Assembly: GCF_036373705.1 (NCBI RefSeq) | Contig: NC_089863.1 | Span: forward strand, 3,518,444 to 3,582,443 | DNA from: Amia ocellicauda | Taxonomy: Eukaryota > Chordata > Actinopteri > Amiiformes > Amiidae | Direction: 5' to 3' | DNA: 64,000 nucleotides | Shown here: piece by piece, positions 23,000 through 34,282 of the stretch | Numbering within the stretch: position 1 is the first letter of the stretch | Layout of the letters: every line of letters starts with the position of its first letter | Notes under the pieces: model-generated | Seen by the model: the letters and a program-made list of their open reading frames with translations, nothing else | What the model was told of the DNA's origin: nothing | Database searches by the model: none | Program-made: the position numbers and the translations under genes

Positions 23000-24172
23000 C
23001 TGTTAAAACTGCTTACTCATTTAGTCCAATGTATTCTGACGCTAGTAGGGTCTGATTGCACATCAAATGGAGCAAGATAGGGCAAACTCTGTTGTTTTTT
23101 CCTTTTGTATGTAGCAGTTCCAATCACAGCAGTGCGATCTACATGACGAGCGGTCATTAAGTTTGCCACATTGACTTTTGGTCGATATAATTTGTAAGAA
23201 TGTCTTTGGTAGTACTAGGTTTGTACAGAACAATCAACTGTGGTGGTATACCATTTATAGTAAAACAAAGCATGCTGGGAAGTAAGGAGTGTTTGTGAGG
23301 ACAAGGAGTAATCGGTGGTAGAAGCAAACCTGAAGTGGCTGCACGAGTTAATGTTCTGGTTTCTGGTTGTATATTTTTGCAGAAATCCTATTTGAGAAGT
23401 TGATTATTTTTTTAAACCACTTCTACCATGTTTACACCAAATAGTTCAGTGTTTTAACACCTTACACAGTGTAATTTTTCAACGCAGATGAAGTTTCCAA
23501 TTAAACTTCCATTCTAGTTGTCGTCTGCATTGAAAAACGCAGAGGTTGTTTTCTCTGTTCTCTGTTTTTTTTTTCAACCACTTATTCTTAACATAACTCC
23601 TCCTACAACTTTGATGCTACTACCACGTGATTTGGTAATAAATTAGTTCACCATACAATTTTTTATGCAATTGGTTTGTATGTGAATTTCAGACTTATGG
23701 TTTGTCTAATAATTGAGAATAAAACTCATAGTTTGCCTGAAATCCCACACTTTCACCATTGGGGGAGATGTTTTGCCATGACAAATTGAGTAAGAATTAA
23801 ACTGAACAGCAGCCATTGATATGTTGCATGGCCAATATCAAAGGAACACAAACAAACTCGATCGGGTATTACTCAGGCTGTGAGTAACGAGGTTCGAGGT
23901 TGGTTGCATTTTGCAACAACAATATATTGTTTATACGGGTTTGACAAGGGCAAAACGGAGAAATCACTGAAAAAGCAGACTTTTTGGGGGTATTTTAATA
24001 GCAACTGACGTCTCTCAATTCAGAAATTATGTACAGTGTCATTTTTCAACGCAGACAAAGTCTCCAATTAAACTTACATTTATAGTTATTATTGTGGTTT
24101 GGACGCACATTGTCTGTTTGATATCATTACTGTAATTTCAACTATTTCTTCCAGAATCGGAACGGCAGGAAA
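23000..24172. other. 5' flank of NXPE copy B with two related hairpin-like repeats
   Basis: A 42-bp block at 23467-23508 recurs at 24034-24075 with four differences. The first is followed by an inverted partner (about 23526-23543), making an imperfect palindrome typical of a MITE. No coding sequence is recognised. The region lies immediately upstream of the first exon of NXPE copy B and may include its promoter; no TATA box is convincing. Confidence 0.5.
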
Positions 24173-26598
24173 ATGATGAAGAAAGTCTTCATCCTACCTT
24201 TACTGATTCTGGGTTTTTTGGTAAGTCGCTCATTCTGTGTTCAGAGGTCTTCCTGTCATCACAAAGCAGCAGCATCTGACATACTGCTAACAGCTGCCTG
24301 GAGGTGTCAGACTGAAGGAAAAAGCCTCTTTGTCTGAAAAAAAAACATCAATGAGAACAAGTGCCTCTGCTTCCATTCTGTATCCTGCATGTTTGAATAG
24401 AGTAATAGAGTAACAGACTAATAGAGTACTAGAGAACTAAAGAACTAGAGTAATAGAGTAATAAAGTGGTAGTGTAATAGTCATAGAGAAATTGAGTACT
24501 AGAGTAATATAGCAAAACAGAGTTATAGAATAATCTGACAATGGAGTAGTATAGCAGTATAGTAATAGAGTAATAACTACATGTAGTAATGTAGTAATAT
24601 ATTACATTAGTAAGATAGTAAAACAATGATTTACAGGTACGGCCATTCCTTTTCATGCATCTCATCCAGCCCAGCAAATGTTTAATGTAACATTGAAGTA
24701 ATGATTCAAATGACTTTTCACCACTTGATGAATGAAGTATTATTGTATCTAGTTTGTGCTTCTGTCTCTCCTGTATTCCATCAAGGTATATTTGTACAGT
24801 TGGGAGGCAGTGACTCAGCCTCAGAGTATAAAGCTGCCCAGCCCCCTCTCCCAACATGAGTGGGACCAGATCCACTCCGGCACAAACCACAGCTGTCCAA
24901 CCCAGACCCTGACCCCACCCCCTACCCCAGCGAACGACACCCACCTCAGCCCAGAGGAGTGGCAGGCTCTCAGGGAGGCTCTTCGCTGGCCGTCTCCAGA
25001 CAGGCCTGTCACCTCCCTGGACAACACCACAGACCCCAGACACTGCTTCTACTATGTGGAGAACCTGAGGGACAATTACACAGTGGGGGACACTCTGAAC
25101 ATCACTCTGGTCGCCAGGGATTTCTCTGGGAATCCCAAAAGCTACGGAGGGGACTTCTTCCAGGCTCGGCTGCACTCCCCTGAGCTCAAAGCCAGCACTT
25201 ATGGCTCGGTGCAGGATCACCACAATGGGACCTACACAGTCCAGTTCTCCCTCCTGTGGCCCGGTCAGGCCCGGATCTCCCTGCGGCTGATCCACTCCAG
25301 TGAAGCCGTGCAGGTTCTGCGCCAGCACAGGGAGGATGACCCCAACAAGGTGTCTTTCCGGGGGTATTTTGAGGAGGGGGGCAGATCAGAGACTGTAGTC
25401 TGCAACGCCCAGAGGAGCGGCTCACGCTGCTGCTGTGAGTACAAGGACCCTGCGACCGGGGAGATGTGGTTCTGCCAGAAACCAGCTGCCCTGCCCTGCC
25501 ACGCCCTCGTCTACCACAGCGCTGGGACCTACCAGGCAAAACTGACCGACCTGGACAAGAGCCTTCTGGAGACGTGAGTCTCTGTGGAGATGCCCAGTGT
25601 GAGACCTGAGGCAGCAAATCTCCTCGAGGTCAAATCTCACATAATGTGTGTAGCTGTGTAGTAAAAGTAAAGCAAAGCCCAGAGAAATTCAACAGCAAAT
25701 TACCAAGATTGTGCTCATTTCTGAAGGTTTTTAGACTTTGGACTAATTCTTCCCAACAGGAAGTTAACTGACATTGGGATATCAGGAACTGACCCTATAA
25801 CCCACATCCTGCCCTTGGACACAGAAAGCAGTAAGTATGGATTTACCTGTGTGTGCTTGCCTGTGACACTTCCTACCCACCTCCCTCTCTCTGTGTCTAA
25901 GACTCTGTTTCTCCCCAGGACAGGAGCAGAAGTGCGCTCCCGGTTTGGACACTCCGGTTCCGGCCGGGTTCTATTTCCAGGACCGCTGGACCTCGCTGGT
26001 CTGCTCCGCTCGCAGTTTCTCCAGCGCAGAGCAGATAGTCGGCTGCCTGAAGGACAAGCAGCTGTACATGATGGGCGACTCCACGATGCGCCAGTGGTTT
26101 GAATACCTGCAGACGACTGTGCCCAGTAAGAGCCCGAGACATCAACACACCCGATACGCCATTCTGCCCTACCGGACATTCAAGATCCCGAGGGCGCGGC
26201 TGCACTACATCGCCAACGAGATTGACGGGTTGGCAGAAGAAAGCCACACCGTGGTGGTCGTCAACCTCTGTGCACACCTCACTACCTTCCCACTGGCCAC
26301 GTACGTCCGCCGGGTCGCAATTATCCGAGAGGCGGTGCGCTCGCTGCTGCACCGGAGCCCCCAGACACTCGTGGTCATCAGGTCGGCCAACACCGGCTAC
26401 AAGAGCATCTACGGCAGTGACTGGCTGTCCCTGCAGCTGGACACCGTGCTCAGGAGGATGTTCCAGGGTCTCCCTGTGGCCTTCATCGATGTCTGGCAGA
26501 TGACCTCCTGCCACTACACCCCGGACCAGATCCACCCCCAGCCTGTCGTCATCCGGAACGAAGTTAACCTGTTCCTGTCCTTCGTTTGTCCCCAGTGA
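24173..26598 (+). CDS. NXPE-family protein, tandem copy B, 529 aa
   Basis: Exons: 24173-24220 (hydrophobic signal peptide or signal anchor, MMKKVFILPLLLILGFL preceding a GTAAGT donor), 24786-25573, 25760-25830, 25919-26598. Phases close at each junction. The family combines a neurexophilin-like region with a PC-esterase domain; MMGDST (catalytic Ser) and TPDQIHP (Asp-x-x-His) are both kept. The acceptor at 24785 is fixed by the phase-0 donor. Compared with copy A, the final intron and 98 nt of its last exon are gone; 38 nt beginning with the old donor GTAAGA (26126-26163) now read through in frame, shortening the protein by 20 residues. That lost stretch (copy A 9182-9279, encoding LKLMNP to WRTHG) lies inside the esterase region, so activity may be altered. 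Otherwise the frame is intact and could be expressed. Confidence 0.88.
24395..24600. repeat. Degenerate AATAGAGT-type tandem repeat
   Basis: Irregular 8-10 bp units (GAGTAATA, AGAGTACTA) in the first intron of NXPE copy B. On the minus strand it yields tyrosine/leucine-rich spurious frames. Confidence 0.75.
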
Positions 26599-27060
26599 AG
26601 CTCACTGCCGGTGTCCCACAGAGCCGGAACTGTCTCTGATTCTTGCATGAGTCATAAAACAAAATGAAACAAGTCTTTGCTTCAGTTCTTGCTTCAAAAC
26701 TAACATATGCCCACATAACAGGATAACTTCAATGTGTGGCTTTTAGACATCATATAATGTATTTTATTTGTTTGTAGTAATAGTAGGAGTAGTATTTATG
26801 TGTAATTTTTGCTTATTCATTTGTTGTTCTCTTGTACATAGAATTGATGGAATTAGGAAAAATGTATTGAGTTTTGAATTGTGGTTAATATCGGATAGTT
26901 TGTTTGTTGCCAGCAGGATGTTACAAGTAAAGGACTGACATCAATAAGTGTTGTATTATGGAGAGACATCTGTGAAACAGACTTGTATCCATAAACATTT
27001 TGTATTTTTTGTAATTACAGATGCAAATCAAAAATACGAGACAGGGACAGGGAGATACTG
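24750..27060 (+). repeat. NXPE segmental duplication, right copy
   Basis: Partner of 6990-10440. Similarity continues past the stop to about 27060, and a last shared block (CAATCAATGAGGATT) reappears at about 27773, beyond an L2 insertion, matching about 10366. Confidence 0.85.
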
Positions 27061-27084
27061 TCAAAAAGTTTAGTATGCGTATCA

Positions 27085-27660
27085 ATTAATTGGTCTTTAT
27101 TATTATTATTTAAAAAAAATTCTGAGCAGATGCCCTTGTCCAGGCAATACAAAGTGCAATAATACAGTGCAATTCAGGCAGAATACACTCTACAAATTAA
27201 GATATTTAGAATTTACACAAGTGTATAAGAGATACAGTAGCAATATATAAGATCTTACATCCTAGATTGTAAAAGCTGATAAGTGCAGTGGAGAGGAGGC
27301 AGAGTTATTTTTCTGGCACTGGAGGAGCGCAGTGGTCTGGAGGGGATGTATGGAGAGACGAGGGTCTGAAGGTAGCTTGGTGCAGTGTGGTCGAGACAGT
27401 GGTACGTGAGGGTCAGTGTCTTGAACTGAATGCGTGCCGGTATCAGGAACCAGCAGACGAAGAAGGAGAGAGTGTGGTGGATTCAAAAGGGATTGAGATG
27501 GGGAGGTCAGCAGAAGGTGAGGAAGAGTGGGGGAAAAAGAGGAGATCTGATTTGGAGAGGTTGAGCTTGAGGTGATGTGAGTGCATCCAGGCGGAGATAG
27601 CAGATAAGCAGGAAGAGATGCGAGAGGGGATGAGAGGGTCAGAAGAGGGAAAAGACAGGA
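27085..27660 (-). mobile_element. L2-clade LINE 3' end
   Basis: Minus-strand reading gives an RT C-terminal stretch with SAWMHSHHLKLNLSKSDLLF, typical of L2-clade RT, then noncoding 3' sequence ending in the CCTGGACAAGGGCATCTGCT tail and an ATA-rich end. It is 5'-truncated and broken by frameshifts. It interrupts the duplicated NXPE 3' flank, so it inserted into copy B after the duplication. Confidence 0.75.
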
Positions 27661-28936
27661 AGCACTTAAAAAATAATACAAATAAAAAATACAAGTACAA
27701 AATAAAAATAATAACGAATTGGCATGAAATCACGGTCAAAAATACTTCACAAAGGTCACAGGCACAGGGAACAATCAATGAGGATTGAACAGCACATGCA
27801 TCAGTTTCTTTTTTTCCACTCTTATTTTTTTACTAGTATATCCCTCCATCTGTATAGTTTACCATTGAGTTACGCCATGATGTGTAACACTAATTAGTCT
27901 GGTGGCTCATTCTATATATAGTTCTGTAATTAACAACAGGTCGATGATTGCAGTTTGGCATCGAATGAACCACCATTGAGCAAAACACAGAGCTCCTGTG
28001 CCGAGCCGTCATTTGACGCACCCTATCACGCCCAAGCATCAAATGCCAGTGATCCCATTGCGTCCAAAAAGCAGTATAATTACAGATCTATATATTTATG
28101 GTTAAAAATAAATGTCTTTGTTTTGGGAAGACTCCACTGAATCATCATCAGAAGAGGAGGAGGTGGAGGTGAAGATGAAGAAGAGATATCATTAATGTGG
28201 TCAGGAATCCCTTGACTATTCTGGGAGGAAATGCAAGTGCACAGCATCTGTTGTTCATGAAGGATATAAGACCTGCTTCAACACTGTAGGATGTTTTCCA
28301 TGGCAGATTAGCACAGAGAGATGCTGAAGAGGTATTATTTAATTAAATACTGAATATACTGGTGTAGCAATGCTCAGTAAAAACACATTCGTATTGAACA
28401 AATGCTTTTCATCGCATACTGTGTAGCATTTGGCTTGGATTTGTAAAAGAAAAAATAAGTAATTTAACTTCTAAAAATAAAGAACATTTGCCTTGAACTT
28501 TAATTTGAACTGTGTGTTTAAACGTGGATAAGTGCATTTTTGTTTTGTGTGTGCATATGTGTGTAAGCGTTTGCTTTTGCAGTTTGCAGCTCTGCCATTT
28601 CCCCACTCCCCCCACTCCTTCGTCTTCTTTTAGCCTTTGCTGCCATCTTCTAACGCCGAGTTGTAAACGCTTCACACTCAATCTGTCCTCTGTTTCAATC
28701 GGTTTCTTGTATCTTGTCCAGGATGGCCGACGTCTGTCGTTATGTTATACAAGTGTAAAATATATATTGCGTCCGTTCTTCCTTCCCTGTCTCCCGATTT
28801 CTCCGTCTCTCATTTTCGAGAAGAATAGAGACACAGTGTCACTCCAGGCACTTATAGGCACTGGCACTGAAATATCAGGGATTACCACCTGCAGGTCCTG
28901 ACATTTAATAAGACTTTTGGTGGCAGTTCCCTTACT
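27661..28936. other. Intergenic, nothing recognised
   Basis: Apart from the short duplicated block near 27773, no gene or repeat terminus is evident. Confidence 0.4.
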
Positions 28937-29060
28937 GGTGTGTCAGTGTATCAGTGTGTCAATGTATAAGTGTGTCAGTCAGTGTGTCAGTCAATCAGTC
29001 AGTGTGTCAGTCAGTCAATGTATCAGTCAGTGTGTCCATCAATCGGTCAGCGTATCAGTA
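28937..29060. repeat. (CAGT)n-type degenerate array
   Basis: GTGTCAGTCAGT/GTATCAGT units, the same motif as at 32706-32800 and 48839-49318. Confidence 0.85.
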
Positions 29061-29100
29061 GGCGCATTTACACTGCCATTTCTGATCCGGATCAAATGCA
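29061..29100 (-). repeat. End fragment of an unnamed dispersed element
   Basis: Contains CATTTCTGATCCGGATCAAA, the complement of the end of the elements at 32205-32706 and 42165-42541. It abuts the CAGT array on one side and a CA repeat on the other. Confidence 0.65.
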
Positions 29101-29439
29101 CACACACACACACACACACAATATGAATATTCAGTGCATGCCATGGGTAATAATAAACCAGGAAGTTATAGCTCATAATCATAATAGGCCAACTAAAAAC
29201 CACCTGCAAAGAGCAGTACTGACACAAACAAGGAAAAGTCTGATGTCCTACCCTACTCTAGCTTTCTGATGAACACACAGCTCAACCAGACTTGTCTTAG
29301 TCATAAAAGGTTCCAAAGACTCATAAACAAATCGTGATGCAAAGTTTACTCCAACACCCCAGTCAGAATAGCACAGAGCCATAGCGTCTGGTCTTAAAAC
29401 CATTCAACCAGGGCTGGAACTAAAGGACTTTTGGCACCA

Positions 29440-29711
29440 AAATTTTGCTCCATGATACCAATACTAATTTTAGTAGTACACTCCTGAGGTTTTATGCATC
29501 TCTCAATGAACAGACCTTTCAAAAGACCAGGGCCCATGCTCAAAAGATGCTTGTACTGTTTGGTTCAGCCTACATATGCGAACAGACATTTTCTGTGATG
29601 AAATCCAATAAATCAAAGAACAGATCCTCCATTAGTGACGCCCACCTTGCAGCAGTACTTGGCATTGCAACATTGGAAATGACACCTGACTTCACCTCCC
29701 TTGTTAATTGA
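29440..29711 (+). pseudogene. hAT transposase C-terminal (dimerisation) remnant
   Basis: The frame includes LFGSAYICEQTFSVMKSNKS and RSSISDAHLAAVLGIAT, the signature end of hAT-family transposases and the domesticated ZBED/GTF2IRD2-like proteins. Only the last ~85 residues exist; the catalytic core and zinc finger are absent. Confidence 0.75.
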
Positions 29712-30205
29712 TGATTTCTCTCCCTGTGTGTCTGTGTATACAAGGTCACTGTCTCTCTGCGCTACAGGACTGTGCTGTAGTTCAACCCTGATACCCAGAG
29801 GCTTGATATATCGTACAAACCCCCTTATATTAAACATTACGTATGCCTTAAATTTACCCCGGTTTGACTATATATGGGTCTTCCCGAGCAGTTGTCAGGC
29901 AGAAACCGAACTTGCACTCATCACGGGACAGACATGTGGGTCTGTTATCTTTCTCTCCTGTCTGGTCTGCATTAAACTGCCTGTAGTTTGTAACTTCTCT
30001 AAGACTGTTCTTGAGACTGCCTCTTGAACCTCTTCCTTGCAGCTGCTTGTAATAAAAAAAACTTTTGATTGGAGGTGCATCTCTCTCTGGATTTCTACGA
30101 CTCTTCATTAATGTCCAAGAGAGACTCTCTTCTTCACATTGAATAAGTAAAAGTTTTAAGTTAGATCTATTTTACACATTCTAACATAAATATCAGTGTA
30201 AATAT
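29712..30205. other. Unassigned, possible LTR-like stretch
   Basis: Near 30049 there is AATAAAAAAAA followed by a TTGATTGGAGG motif, loosely resembling the R/U5 part of a retroviral LTR. No matching termini or target duplication were found, so it is left unassigned. Confidence 0.3.
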
Positions 30206-30344
30206 TGTAGTGATTCTAGCGGGTGTCTGTGTGTATGTGCCAGTAGGGCAGCCCAAAGGTGGGGGGAGGATGTAGAAGTGTGTATGCAGGGTGGGCGGGA
30301 CAGTTCGGGGACCCTGTCTGTGTGCATGAGTGTGAATGTGTGTT

Positions 30345-31272
30345 ATACAAGGATTATTAGAAACACCTGTTCAATTTCTCATTAATGCAATTATCTAACC
30401 AACCAATCACATGGCAGTTGCTTCAATGCATTTAGGGTTGTGGTCCTGGTCAAGACAATCTCCTGAACTCCAAACTGAATGTCTGAATGGGAAAGAAAGG
30501 TGATTTAAGCAATTTTGAGCGTGGCAGGGTTGTTGGTGCCAGACGGGCCGGTCTGAGTATTTCACAATCTGCTCAGTTACTGGGATTTTCACGCACAACC
30601 ATTTCTAGGGTTTACAAAGAATGGTTTGAAAAGGGAAAAACATCCAGTATGCGGCAGTCCTGTGGGCGAAAATGCCTTGTTGATGCTAGAGGTCAGAGGA
30701 GAATGGGCCGACTGATTCAAGCTGATAGAAGAGCAACTTTGACTGAAATAACCACTCGTTACAACCGAGGTATGCAGCAAAGCATTTGTGAAGCCACAAC
30801 ACGTACAACCTTGAGGCCCCTTAGTGCCAATTGGGCATCGTTTAAATGCCACGGCCTACCTGAGAATTGTTTCTGACCATGTCCATCCCTTTATGACCAC
30901 CATGTACCCATCCTCTGATGGCTACTTCCAGCAGGATAATGCACCATGTCACAAAGGTCGAATCATTTCAAATTGGTTTCTTGAACATGACAATGAGTTC
31001 ACTGTACTAAACTGGCCCCCACAGTCACCAGATCTCAACCCAATAGAGCATCTTTGGGATGTGGTGGAACGGGAGCTTCGTGCCCTGGATGTGCATCCCA
31101 CAAATCTCCATCAACAGCAAGATGCTATCCTATCAATATGGGCCAACATTTCTAAAGAATGCTTTCAGCACCTTGTTGAATCAATGCCACGTAGAATTAA
31201 GGCAGTTCTGAAGGCGAAAGGGGGTCAAACACAGTATTAGTATGGTGTTCCTAATAATCCTTTAGGTGAGTG
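30345..31272 (+). mobile_element. Tc1-like transposon (family 5), internally deleted
   Basis: Inverted ends share AAGGATTATTAG...CACC; the right end reads as the complement near 31240-31270. It inserted into the solo LTR. Confidence 0.85.
30487..31240 (+). pseudogene. Tc1 transposase remnant, first catalytic Asp deleted
   Basis: The first frame (30487-30876) gives the DNA-binding half (GRVVGARRAGLSISQSAQLL). A second frame (30824-31240) gives the C-terminal half with YFQQDNAPCHK (second Asp) and [12 protein letters not shown] (Glu). Between them the WSDE-type block and surrounding region are deleted and the frame shifts near 30815-30850. It cannot encode an active DDE enzyme. Confidence 0.85.
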
Positions 31273-31624
31273 TATGTGGGGTGTTATTGTGTTGGGCTAG
31301 GGGAGGGATGTTCGTGGGTTACTTGTGTTTGTGTGGCTTTCCCTGTCTCCGGGTGGTACAGCTGGAGAGCAGTGATTGGCGGGTGGGAGTCACCTGATAG
31401 AGGGATATATAAGGGCGTGGTGACACGCCGCTCGGGGAGTTGCGTAGGACTTAGTTAATGAGAAAGTGACCTGTGTGCAGTTTATTGGAACCTGAAGGAA
31501 AAAGGGGGAAAGTCGATGTACCTCTTTGAAACGGTTAATAAAGGCCAGTTTGTTTTGGAAGTCTTCTATTTCTTTTGCTTTTTATTTAAACAGCAACCAT
31601 GAAAAGGCAAGGTCACTACAATAT

Positions 31625-32204
31625 GTTCAAAATAATAATAATAATAATAATTAAAGACAAAACAGATATGTGGCCCGCGATGCCACACTGACATTCATAG
31701 AGTGGCCCACTTATGAAAATTATTGCCCACCCCTGAGTTAGAGGTTTGACTTTCTTGACGTTAGCTTCGTAACTTGAGCAATGGCACCGTCGAAATGCAA
31801 GTCCTCGGCGAGCTCACGGCCATTCTCCATTCTTTCATTGTCTTAGAAAGCTTTTAAATTTAACATATAATTAACATTCATATTTATATTAACATTTACA
31901 TTGATATTTAACATTTATATTTAGACTAAATATTAATTTAAAAACAATATATTTTGTGACTCAGATTTAGGATTTAGTTAAATATTTACTCAAACGATAA
32001 ATATTAATTTTTCATAAGTATGTATTTAAACAAATTAAATCTTTATAAATGAGGAAAAAATGGCTTAAGTATTTACAAAATGTGGAAAAAAAAACACGAG
32101 ATTTAAGTTAAATGTGTGAAAAAAGACACTCTGAAAAAAGTGTTCGCTGCTTTACATTTGGCGCCCCACAGTTTTGCAGTAAAGCAGTGCTTTTAACACC
32201 GGCC
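31625..32204. other. AT-rich intergenic stretch
   Basis: Includes an (ATA)n run at 31631-31650 and many ATTTA/TTAAC runs; nothing else recognised. Confidence 0.4.
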
Positions 32205-32706
32205 ATGATTTAGTGTTAATTTTAACAATATTTTATTTGTAGTAATGGAAGTGTTCTCTTATCTGCTCCACTGATGCAGGTCTGCCTTCTGCCTTTAAAA
32301 CGCTGCCGCATTAGCATGCAAGTCCAAACTTAATTATATTAGGCTATATATAAAATTAGTCTTTTAGAACATGGAGCTATATCGAAAATTCCACTGCATA
32401 CTTTTTACAACCGAAGCATTTTAAAATTTAAATACAATTTAAAATCAAATACAATTATACATTTTTGCTAACATAAAATAACAAGCCATTTACTGTTGAT
32501 TTTAACAGTATTGTATTTATAATACGGGCAGTACGGATGTGTCCTCTTATCTGCTCCACTGATGTGAAGGCATTTTTTCTGCCCCTTGTCTCTAAAACAC
32601 ACGCCGCCGCAGTGCATGCTGGAACTTGAACCGGTCAAGCGTTTACACTGCCAGGATCAAATGCTGCTGATGCATTTGATCCAGATCAGAAATGGCCGTG
32701 TAAAAG
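32205..32706 (+). repeat. Unnamed dispersed element, tandemly duplicated in part
   Basis: The segment 32330-32706 is homologous over about 360 bp to 42165-42541, and 32205-32330 is a second partial copy of its middle (TCTTATCTGCTCCACTGATG). The right end forms an imperfect hairpin: TTTACACTGCCAGGATCAAA against CATTTGATCC...GGCCGTGTAAA. There is no coding capacity and I cannot assign a superfamily. Confidence 0.75.
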
Positions 32707-32800
32707 TGTGTCAGTCAGTCAGTGTGTCAGTGTATCAGTCATGTATCAGTGTGTTTTGGTGTATCAGTGATTTAGTCTCTGTATCAGTGTTTCAGTATCA
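32707..32800. repeat. (CAGT)n-type degenerate array
   Basis: GTGTCAGTCAGTCAGTGTGT and GTATCAGT units directly next to the hairpin end of the dispersed element. Confidence 0.85.
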
Positions 32801-33945
32801 GGCAGTGAGGAAAGGTCATACAAATGTGTATTTATCTAGACACCAACGTGCCCAGCTCAGAGATGCCCAGACAGGAGGGAGAAACAAATAGAGAGAAGAG
32901 AAACCCGATACAGACAGACACACACGAAAGAGAAGAGAGATAGAGAAACAGGTCAGCATCCCTGAGAAATAAACGCAGGGTCTAGTTCTGGTAGAGCTGG
33001 TTATATTACAAACACAGTAGCTCCTTGTGTTTACTCTCTCTCTCGTCATTTGCATTAATACCCACAGGCCACAGTGAAAGGAGGAAAGACCAGAGGGGGA
33101 GAGAGGGGGAGGGGTGCCGGTTGTGATGTAATCTGCCAGCTGCTACTGCGGCTCAGGTTACGAACAACAGCCATGTAACTGAGAACAATCACAGTGAGTG
33201 TGTGAGACAGTGAGAGAGTGTGTGTGTTCAATACTCACTGAAACACAATCAGTGTGTGTGTCTGTGTGAGAGTGTGAGTGTATAATACTGAAACACAATC
33301 ACTGTATGTGTGAGTGAGAGAGTGTGTGTGTACAATACTCACTGAAACACAATGAATGTGTGTGTGTGTGTGTTTGTGTGTGTGTGGCATTGTGCAGCTA
33401 CTGCTCAGGTGTGTCTGTCTGTCTACCTGCCTACTTATCAACCTACACCCCCCTCCCCCTCTCTCTCGTTGTCTTTCTGTGTTGATCTGTCCATGTGCAG
33501 TGCAGGTATCCGAGTCAGTGTGAACCCTGTCCCTCTTTTGTGTACATACAAACCCATGTGACGTTGCTTCCCAGCAGGGAGGCGGTGCAGTAAAAGGCAT
33601 CACAATGCTCCCGAAAGAAGCAAAACACAATTGTAACCTTAAAAGCAGGTGGAGGACCAGCAGAGAACACAAAAAGGGCACAAACATTGGCCACTGCTTT
33701 GGCAAACACAATGAGTCTCGGTTTATTTCGATATATATATTATTTTTTTCCCGCTTCCCACTCCCCGCCCCTCTCCACAAATAAAAACACAGAAACAGGG
33801 GCGCCGACCTCCCACGACACACTGAAGGAAGATAATCAACTTAAATTACGTTCAATTCAGAAATAAAATAAAATAATTAAATCATTTTCAGACACAGTTT
33901 GAAGTGCATGGCAAATTCAGTCATACACCATGTGAACTATAGGGC
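32801..33945. other. Low-complexity intergenic stretch
   Basis: GA-rich (32870-32950), GT-rich (33190-33395) and CT-rich (33440-33480) runs. A repeated block of about 60 bp around CAATACTCACTGAAACACAA occurs three times between 33225 and 33355. Confidence 0.6.
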
Positions 33946-33949
33946 CCAG

Positions 33950-34282
33950 GAGCAGTGCTGTGGGGACTATAGTATAGTGCAGTATAGTATAGTATAGTAT
34001 AGGGTCCAGACTGGAGCAGCGCTGTGGGGACTATAGTATAGTGCAGTATAGTATAGTATAGGGTCCAGACTGGAGCAGCGCTGTGGGGACTATAGTATAG
34101 TGCAGTATAGTATAGTATAGTAAAGGGTTCAGACTGGAGCAGCGCTGTGGGGACTATAGTATAGTGCAGTATAGTATAGTATAGGGTCCAGACTGGAGCA
34201 GCGCTGTGGGGACTATAGTATAGTGCAGTATAGTATAGTATAGTATAGGGTTCAGACTGGAGCAGCGCTGTGGGGACTATAG
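33950..34282. repeat. Minisatellite, about 57-62 bp unit, five copies
   Basis: Unit: GCTGTGGGGACTATAGTATA, then GTGCAGTATAGTATAGTATA, then GGGTCCAGACTGGAGCAGC. Copy length varies only in the number of TATAG repeats and a GTCC/GTTC switch. Confidence 0.95.

Larger units (their letters stand above)
30206..31620 (+). mobile_element. Solo LTR split by a Tc1 insertion
   Basis: Outer ends are TGTAGTGA (30206) and TCACTACA (31620), flanked by ATAT on both sides (30202-30205, 31621-31624). Without the Tc1 (about 30345-31272) the LTR would be about 490 bp. It has its own promoter-like TATATAAGGG near 31405 and a TTAATAAAGG poly(A) signal near 31531. No internal retroelement sequence is present, hence a solo LTR produced by LTR-LTR recombination. 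Confidence 0.8.

Noticed and set aside
24429-25328. Minus-strand 299-codon frame opposite NXPE copy B
   Set aside because: It is the shadow of the GC-rich NXPE exon plus the AATAGAGT repeat; no family features and no splice support.
29880-30120. Possible retroviral solo LTR
   Set aside because: AATAAA and a TTGATTGG motif look suggestive, but no matching ends or target duplication are found, so it is not called.
33950-34282. Second periodic array resembling repeat-spacer structure
   Set aside because: The sequence between constant parts is a TATAG run varying only in length, so it is a minisatellite.
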